Of a stretch of DNA of 64,000 nucleotides, positions 56,522 through 64,000 are shown piece by piece (position 1 is the stretch's first letter; each line of letters opens with the position of its first letter). Below the pieces are notes generated by a model. The model saw only the letters and a program-made list of their open reading frames with translations. It made no database searches and was not told the origin of the DNA. The stretch comes from Nemophila menziesii (lineage: Eukaryota > Streptophyta > Magnoliopsida > Boraginales > Hydrophyllaceae). Location: NCBI GenBank assembly GCA_029959085.1, contig JARWIR010000005.1, positions 8,062,501-8,126,500 of the forward strand, written 5' to 3'. Both the position numbers and the translations under genes were made by a program.

Positions 56522-56592
56522 ATTCTTCTTCTTCTTCTTCTTCTTCTTCTTCTTCTTCTTCTTCTTCTTCTTCTTCTTCTTCTTCTTCTTCT
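56522..56592. repeat. TTC microsatellite, about 24 units
   Basis: Nearly perfect TTC repeat. The poly-Leu, poly-Ser and poly-Glu frames around it are artefacts. The corresponding place at 29340 in the other copia copy has only a short TTCTTCTC, so the repeat expanded in this copy. Confidence 0.95.
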
Positions 56593-57080
56593 CCAAGAGA
56601 ATCAATTTCAATCAATAAAACCTTTAAGATTATTATTAATTTCCAACAATTCCTCACCCAGGCTCTGGGAAAAAAGTTGAACATGATTTTGCACATACTA
56701 GCGTTAGGTGATATGTACTTAAGTGACAATATATCTCGATTTGAATATACACTTGGTGAAGTGAAGAAACCACTAAATCCTTTCAAGTGAACTTACTCTT
56801 GAGTTTGGCGTTTTTCGGTCGAGACCCTCACATCACATAATCTACCTGCTAGTAATTATAGTCTCTTCAATCACCACCCTTTCTTACACATAAGTGATCT
56901 TCAAGAATGTCTACCCCCCTTTAGGGTCTTTTAGATCATTAAGGTAATAGTGCTCATCCTCAATACGTGTTTAGTGAATTCACCAAGTTCTTCTCAGTAC
57001 GACCACCATAAGAGGCTACGAATTAATTGTGAGTTATAAACTCATCTTTAAGATCTTCAACAATGTATATGCAATGTAGA

Positions 57081-58613
57081 TGGTGGTCCTTTGTGTGTTC
57101 TAAAATAAATGCAAAAGTAATTGAACCACAACTGTAAGTGTACGGTTGTCCCAAGTAATAATAGTGATAACAAATTCGTTCGCAGGGACGGTTGGTTAAC
57201 TACAATGCTTATCAGATAATGAATGGTTGCACTTATGAAAGCAAGTAAAAGATATATTGATTGATTGGTTGGTTTGTATTAATCCTAAGTATGAAAGACT
57301 AATGCGAAAATGTAAATAACTAACTAAAACGCAAGTAAATGAAAGTAAGACGCAAGTATGAGCAGACAGTACTTGAGAGACGCAAGGGTTTTCCTAACTA
57401 TCATTCATTTCAAACATTGTTTAAGGGACAAATTAGTAAATTTGTATTGGTCGGGATTCTATATTCTCCTTACCCCCTTCAGGGTGATTATAGTCCACTC
57501 TCAAGTGATTAAGTTTAAATTACCCAATAGGCCATAGGTTTAATTAAGCTCGTCAGAGTCAAATAATTTCTAACCTACATTCGTTAACTAGTTCGGTACC
57601 TAAACCCCCCGTCAAGGTGATCCAATCGCCACTAATTGGAATAGCTTAGATACTAAGTCCTATTATTAATTGATCAGATCAATAATAGTAATTAAACACA
57701 AATTAAATAAAAATACGAATTACCCAATTTGATTTAAATAATAAATATCCTAAATTCAACCATTCGAAATGAAATCAAATTGGGATTAACCAATTATGCG
57801 TTCTCAAGCACTAATTAAGTTTAGCTCATAATAATTGAAAAGACAAAAACTAAAGAAATAAATAAGTTCATCATGTTTTACAGAATAAAATAGAAGAACC
57901 TAATTACAGAATTGAATTGGCTGAGAATTGGAGATATAGACAGTCTCCAACTCTTGCTTCTTCTGTTCCTGCCTCTAGCTTCTTCTCTGGTGTCTGACTC
58001 TTAAGCGTATGTTGTGTTATGAAAAAGATATGTGAAAATAGAAGTCTAAAGCCCTTTTATAATGTTAAAAACGGATTAGGGCTTGGACTTAAGAATAAAT
58101 CAATAATTAAATGTCCAAGCCCAATTTCTAAGCCCAAAATCCCGTAACTGCTGCAGCACCTTCACTAAAACGGCTTTTCCCGCTTCGTTATGACTCCGAT
58201 TGACTTGATTCCAGTTGCTAAAGTTCCGTAACTCGATAAGGAATGTTTTCTCTTCAAAGGTCAGCGGCTAAATCATCTCTTAAGCGCCTTGAAATCAGAA
58301 ATATTTGGCCTGGATAACAGATTTGCAGCTCTAAAAACAATTCTTTCGGGATTTATCTTCAAGTCTTGACTCCATATCACGATCTTTGACTCTCTTCTCG
58401 GATTCCATTCCTAGATACTAATTAAAACCTTCAAACTTTTCACTAAAATACACAAGATTACGCGCAAAAGTTTAATAAATCAAAATTACTAGAAATAAAA
58501 TGGAAATTCCGGATTATTGCATATTAGCACCAAAAGTCTATCTAAATAGTCAAATAAACACAAAAAATGATGTCTCCTAAAGGTATAAAATTAGAACATT
58601 TAGGGAGACATCA
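57081..58613. mobile_element. Solo LTR inserted in copia DNA
   Basis: A 1533-bp segment with TG...CA ends and the 5-bp duplication GTAGA (57076-57080 and 58614-58618). The homologous copy at 29840 lacks it, giving a natural empty site. It ends in a hairpin TGATGTCTCCTAAA ... TTTAGGGAGACATCA (58568-58613). Non-coding, so the internal retrotransposon was probably lost by LTR recombination. Its family is not certain. Confidence 0.88.
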
Positions 58614-61457
58614 GTAGATTGTACCTCTAAGACATTGAGATCTTGTTAGAAGAAATGTATCTCAAACTTATCAATGAATTCATCAAGTCCATCTCAATGG
58701 GACCACCACTAATAGCTATGAATTCACTAAGAGTTTATACATTCACTAGTAAGATCTTTAAAGAGCAATATGCCTCAACCTCACCGGTGAGTTCATCAAA
58801 TCCTTCTTAATAGGACCACCACTAATGGATATAAATTTATCAAGAGTTTATACATTCATAATTAATATATTTAATGAGCAATATGTCTAATATTGTCGTT
58901 GAATTCATCAACTACTTCTCAATAGGACCACCACTAATGGATATGAATTCATTGAGAGTTAATAAACTCGTGTGTACATGCACAATTTACGACATAGGGA
59001 TGCAAAGATAGTGCATCATATGGACCCATCCACTATATTTTCCCCCTTAATGAATTTAATCCCATCCATGTCGAAGTTCATCTCCTAGTTAAGCCTTTAG
59101 TATAAAGATCAACCAGATTCTTCTCCGAGCGTACATACTTCAAGGATATCACACCATAAATTTTTTATTGAACAATGCATGGTGTGAATATGTCTCCTTT
59201 TTCCATTGTAGACTCTATTATGAGCAACACCAATCGCTGCTTGGGAATCACAATGTATACATATACCGACATAACACTTCGTTCACATAGTAGCACATCC
59301 GCTTAGAGACTTCTAAACCACTCAGATCTTTGTCTTTTCAACTCTAGTACTATGAACTTAGACTCCATGGTGGACCGTGTCATACAAGTTTGTTTATATT
59401 ATTTCCACAATGTAGAACCTCCTCATGAGGAGAACACATAACCACTGGTGGAGCTTACTTCATCATTATTTGAGATCTACTTTGCATTACAAAATACTTC
59501 AAGAACTGCATGAAACTTGTTATAGTGCAGACCTAGATCAATAGTACCTCTCAAGTAATTAATAAAAGACGAATAGATCCCCGTGGTCACTACTCGAAAT
59601 GTGAGTATAACGACTGAGTCTATTTACAACATAGGCAATATTTGGTTGAGTATAGTTCATTAAGAACATCACAATTTCTATAATTTTAGCATATCATATG
59701 GGAGTACATCACCCTTCCAGTTTTGTACACATGAATACTAGAATTATAGAGAGTTTTAACAAGCACTAAAACAAAAGAGTCAAATAAAAATTCATCATCT
59801 TTTCTACATAATGATACTAACCAAGGGGAATACCATTACTACCTATAATGATTTTTACCCCTAGGATCATATCAACTTCCTCTATATCTTTCATATAAAA
59901 TTTGAAAGATTAGAATCATTTAGTCTAATTTATAATATGAATACAAGTACCAAAAAGATGAGCATGTCATACTCATACAAATAAATAATAACAAAATATG
60001 GTACTATTACTTTAAAGTAAACACATGAGTAAGAGGTGTTAACTACAAATGCATCTTTCATTAAGATATCGTCTAACTATTTATACCACTGTTTAGGTGC
60101 TTATTTTAATACATAAAATATCTTTCTAAGCTTACATACTTTATCCACTCAGCCCGGAACCATAAACTCCTCAAGTTGCACCATGTAGAAATCTTTACCT
60201 AGATCTACATTTACAAACACGGTTTAACACCCATCTGATCTATAACTAGTTCATGAATAAAAACTAGTGAAATTAGGGTCCTAATAGTGGTTATTTTGAT
60301 TACAAGGGATTAAGTGTGTTCTAAGCCTTTCTTATAGGTGAAACCTCTAATAACAAGCTAGCTTTGAATTTATCTTTTTAACCATTAGATCTCAATTTTC
60401 TCCTTAACTTGTTACTAATAAGGTTGCTACCTTTAGGTAAGTCGGTTAATTCTCATGAATGGTTTAATATAACAGCTTCATGTTCACTATTAATGGCCTT
60501 TTACCAGAAACTATTGCCTACTGATTTTATAGCCTTATTATACGTTTCAAAGCCTTCCTCCATAAGAGAGAAAGTTACTAGCTCTTCACTCAGTATGCCT
60601 ATGTGAAAACCCTTAGTAAAAATTCAGAGATGAAGTTGGGTCCACAACTTGACTCGATCCTACACCTCTTATTTCTTCTAGGTTCATTCTCAATACTACT
60701 AATAGGAATCACATATGTTAATGTGGTGGGGTTATTATCACTTTACAATCATATTAATACTAGAAGATAAGTTATAGTAGGTATAATAACAGAAAAAGAG
60801 GTATTAACATCGCTCATATTTTTCAAAGGATAAATGTGTACAACAATTCAACATCCTTAGATTCACAATCAGATTTATCATTTAGCAATAAGAATCTATA
60901 TGCAACACTTACTCTGAGCATATCCTATGAAAATTGAATATATGGTCTTGGGTCTGATGTTGACTTTTTAGAAGTCGGGTAGCACTACCTTGGTTGAACA
61001 CCCCTAGACGTTTAATTATGTCAAATTACGTGTAAAACTCTTCTATAACTTATAATAAATCTTGTCTAAGTTTTCACGGGTACTCTATAAAGTACTAAAC
61101 AAGCAGACATGACAGTTTCCCCTCACATGTTGTTTGGTAAACTTGAACTAATGGTGTTTAAAGCTTCTGTAAGGGTTCCTCAATTTCTTTTAGCTATTCC
61201 ATTATATTGGGGTGTGTATTGGGTACTAAGTTCATGTATTTTTCCATTTAATTTCACAAAATTCTTTAAGGGAATTTGAACTTTATTCACAGCCCCTATC
61301 GGACCTAAGCCTCTTGATTTTCTCTACCAAGTTGATTTAAATTTTTTGCTTTAACTATAGAAATTAAAAGATAGACTATAAAGAACGATCGTGCAAACAT
61401 CACACATCTTGCTAGGAGTTGTTTCTCATATTTTGTAGATTTATATAATATTTTAAG

Positions 61458-61649
61458 GAGTAATGATATGTATCACCTCTTTTTGGTTCACCCTTATATC
61501 ACCTCTTATATGTCACCTTATGTGGTATTAAATCAAAGAGAAAGAAATAAAGTAATTAGGAAAGAGAAATACTTTGATTGATGTTTACAACTTTCACGTA
61601 GAAGGTAATATAAAGGTGAAGAAAAAATAGATGGTAAATATCATTACTC
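61458..61649. mobile_element. MITE, GAGTAATGATATATACC family (copy 3), upstream of B3 copy 3
   Basis: GAGTAATGATATGTATCACC at the left and, reversed, GAGTAATGATATTTACCATC at the right. The equivalent upstream region of B3 copy 1 (about 20600) has no such insert. Confidence 0.8.
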
Positions 61650-61759
61650 TATTATAAGAGACAATGCTTTCCGTTCAAACATTTGTAAATTACGGTTCAT
61701 TTGTATTCAAGGAATACTTGTATTATTAATTGAGTAGCTAAATAGAAGATATATTAAGT

Positions 61760-61945
61760 TTTTTTTTGGTACGTGGATATCCGAGTCAATTTACGCGCAC
61801 CATGACTAACTCTACGGAAATATGCCAGCCTTTTTATGCGTATTTCTAAGTAAATTAAAACTAGTTTACCAGAGAGGTACCTCTCACTTTATATCTATTA
61901 GGAAAATAATTCAAACTCTGTATTTTTTTTAAATATTAAAGAAAT
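61760..61945 (-). mobile_element. SINE family 1 copy, truncated
   Basis: 'ggtacgtggatatccgagtc', 'cgcgcaccatgactaact' and 'atatgccagcc' are reverse complements of the SINE family 1 tail. The tRNA-like head is decayed or missing. Confidence 0.7.
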
Positions 61946-62163
61946 AAGATATATTAAAAATATATTATTCAATTCACCGCGTTTGCCTAACTTGCTTCTT
62001 TTCCATATATGGATTACTGATCCTTAGGGATCATCGCATAAATGTTTTAAATGTAATTTTAACAATTTATCAGAAAAACAAAATTGTCCCATAACATAAC
62101 AAATAATTAGACTACCTAATCCACAAAGGCCACCGATAGCCACATCAACAAGACACGAAAGTA

Positions 62164-62469
62164 ACTATTGAGACTAGCTCAATAGCCAGGATGTCGGGTT
62201 CGAATCCCCTCAACCTTGTTATTTCCTGAGCCCTTAAAAGGGGTAAGCAAGAGGTGCAAGGTTCGAGTCCCCTCCCTGAACATGTGTAATGTTCCCATTA
62301 AATGGGAGTATGCATGAGGAGGCGTGTATATTTTTTATGGAAATAGTCGTGGTGCGCGTAAGCTGGCCCAAACACCCATGGTATGCATGAGAAGGCGTGT
62401 ATATTTTTTATGGAAATAGTCGTGGTGCGCGTAAGCTGGCCCGGACACCCATGCATCTAAAAAAAAAAA
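62164..62469 (+). mobile_element. SINE family 1 copy with duplicated tail
   Basis: The head has 'gactagctcaatagcc' and 'ggttcgaatccc'. The 3' part containing 'ggcgtgtatattttttatgg' and 'gtggtgcgcgtaagctggcc' occurs twice in a row (about 62310-62380 and 62388-62455). A-tail and a perfect 16-bp duplication ACAAGACACGAAAGTA (62148-62163 and 62470-62485). Confidence 0.92.
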
Positions 62470-62485
62470 ACAAGACACGAAAGTA

Positions 62486-62580
62486 AGAGGTACTGGGTTC
62501 GAAACCTGTCGAGATAAAGGCAAAAGATGCAAAGTTCTGAGTCCTCTCCTAGGTTACCCATGACATAAAAAAAAAAAAAA
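62486..62580 (+). mobile_element. SINE-like fragment next to the previous copy
   Basis: 'actgggttcgaaacctgtcg' (box B-like), 'gcaaagttctgagtcctctc' and an A run. It looks like a part of an older related SINE into which the previous one inserted. Confidence 0.55.
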
Positions 62581-62712
62581 TAGGACAGGAAAAGTAAAGG
62601 ATTTTACACCTTTTCTCCAAGTCCGTCACTCAAATTTATTCCGTTTCCTGGTTTTTCCTTTCCATCCATATATTAGCTACCCCGGGGACCCAAATCTTAC
62701 AACATCGAACAA

Positions 62713-64000
62713 ATGTCAGCGATGAAGTCAAAAATATTAGCGGTTCGATTACAGCCATCACGGGAAGAGGTGGTGGTGGTTCAGCCAAATCCAGAATCAA
62801 ATCGTGTTCAGAAAAAGGAATCTGTTGAAGAACATGAACAGCACGGGTATGAATGGCCTACACCTGACGATGAAGCTGCTTCTAGAACTACGACTATCAT
62901 TCTTCCCAACACTTCTTCTTCATCTCCATCCACTTTCTCCCTGGTTCCTCTTTAACCCTCTTTCTCTCTCTATCTCTATCTCTATATCTTCATATATACG
63001 TATGTATAGCTTTGTTTGGTTTCATTTCCCTAGTTAATTGTAGATTTTGTTTACTATAACCAGGGAACACGAAAGAGGAAGCCGGAGGAGATTCACGATG
63101 AAACCCGGGAAAAGAAGAATTCTTCTTCTTCTAAATCTAAACAGGTAAACCAATCCAGGATAGCACCAGATTTCCATTTTACCTCACACTTTTTCGATTT
63201 ATCATATGCGTTATTTGTTGCTTTACTTTGTGATCAATTCTTTTTATCGATTTTTCCAAACTGTCAAGATAATGTGAGATTTCCGAGATGACAAAATTTC
63301 CTTGCGGATTGTTTCCTAATTAGATGTAGATAGCTGAGTACAATGAATAGAACTGTACATAGTACATTTTTTAAGACTATTCCTTCTAAATTCTGTTTTA
63401 TTATACGTTCTTAAACAGCTACTTAATGGCGGGGCAGGGCCTTTGAGGTGAGTTAATCGCATCATATGTTTTTCATTTTATATTCTCGAAACTTAATGAC
63501 TAGATAAATCTCTTTGTACACTTAAAAAGTCATAAACCAGACGTACCTGGACAAGGTTCAAGCACAGCTATACAGCCGCCACCTGTCCCACAAAAATCTC
63601 CGACAATGATAAGAGCAGAGGAGGTTCAAGCCAGCTTAGGAAATGAATATCCGACCTTTCTCAAATCACTTGTTAGATCACATGTTGCTAGTTGCTTCTG
63701 GATGGTACGTTCCTTTTCCAAACGAACGGCCTAGATTGCACCACAATGAAGGGATCTGATTAATGTTTGATTTTTTTTTAATCTTAACAGGGTCTTCCTG
63801 TTCCTTTCTGTAAACAACATTTACCAAGAGATATCAATTCTGTAACAATTGAGGATGAAAATGGTGAACTTTTTGAGGTCAAATACTTTGCGGAAAAAAC
63901 TGGACTTAGTGCAGGTTGGAGAAAATATGTTGGTGCTCATAAGTTAGTCGAAGGTGATGTTTTGATCTTCCAGTTGATTGATTATGCTAAGTTTAAGGTA
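62713..64000 (+). CDS. B3-domain transcription factor, copy 3 (cut by window edge)
   Basis: Exons 62713-62943, 63064-63144, 63419-63447, 63530-63704 and 63791-63997 are in frame with GT/AG borders, and the last donor is at 63998. Starts MSAMKSKILAVRLQPSREEV. Exon 2 is 81 bp rather than 96 because an in-frame 15-bp deletion removes the residues equivalent to ISPII. The B3 domain reads FWMGLPVPFCKQHLPRDINS and later GLSAGWRKYVGAHKLVE. It differs more from copies 1 and 2 than they do from each other. No disabling change is visible in the part present; the equivalents of exons 6 and 7 lie beyond the window. Confidence 0.9.

Larger units (their letters stand above)
55551..61380 (-). mobile_element. 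Degenerate Ty1/copia retrotransposon, minus strand
   Basis: From high to low coordinates the minus strand gives integrase end (KIHELSTQYTPQYNGIAKRN, MSACLVLYRVPVKT), reverse transcriptase pieces (VCKLRKIFYVLK, APKQWYK) and RNase H with 'catggtgtgaatatgtctcc'-type sequence near 59175. The non-coding LTR-like region follows from about 58990 down, matching 28170-30240. A solo LTR is inserted at 57081-58613. Full of stops and frameshifts. Confidence 0.75.

Noticed and set aside
56471..56790. Poly-Leu, poly-Ser and poly-Glu proteins
   Set aside because: Three frames of one TTC microsatellite.
11118..62580. tRNA genes at box A/box B motifs
   Set aside because: The motifs occur in SINE heads with A-tails and target duplications, and no full cloverleaf was seen.

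Overview
This is a plant nuclear window, most likely from a eudicot. It is AT-rich, its genes have many short introns with GT/AG borders, and it carries plant-specific families (B3 transcription factor, F-box, SUVH-type SRA, CDKC kinase). Most of the sequence is transposable-element debris of nearly every plant class. The species cannot be named from sequence alone.

Host genes. On the minus strand at 5060-8312 lies a seven-exon gene for a 579-residue multi-pass membrane protein like Arabidopsis At3g27390. Three same-direction copies of a B3-domain gene sit at 21578-23889, 33839-36135 and 62713 to the right edge, where the last is cut. Copies 1 and 2 have identical exon lengths and each encodes 521 residues. 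Two F-box genes lie tail to tail: 42546-43792 is a pseudogene, while 44356-45552 has a long open frame but no start codon at the expected place.

Mobile DNA carrying host gene pieces. A Helitron (3' end at 19345, 5' end probably near 14103) holds fragments of CDKC kinase, enolase, a patatin-like lipase, a CIP73-type ubiquitin-like protein and an LRR receptor, plus unassigned exons. Three Mutator-like (Pack-MULE-type) elements at 9392-10785, 37837-41712 and 46501-48263 share degenerate terminal inverted repeats and have 9-bp target duplications. One carries a SUVH-like SRA domain fragment, itself split by a Ty1/copia insertion with a rearranged 5' LTR. Another carries a ribosomal protein L4 fragment. 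All three share an unusual 3' interior made of short repeats.

Other repeats. There are LINE fragments (12700-14102, 19346-20160, 27800-28160, 30945-32850), copia remnants (28170-30680, 51125-55250, 55551-61380), a solo LTR with clear ends (57081-58613), hAT, CACTA and other MITEs, at least two tRNA-derived SINE families, and several mini- and microsatellites. The B3 copies probably began as a compact tandem array that later insertions pushed apart. The gene fragments inside Helitron and MULEs look like non-functional captures, except that the ubiquitin-like piece keeps intact splice phases. No CRISPR array, rRNA or true tRNA gene was seen.
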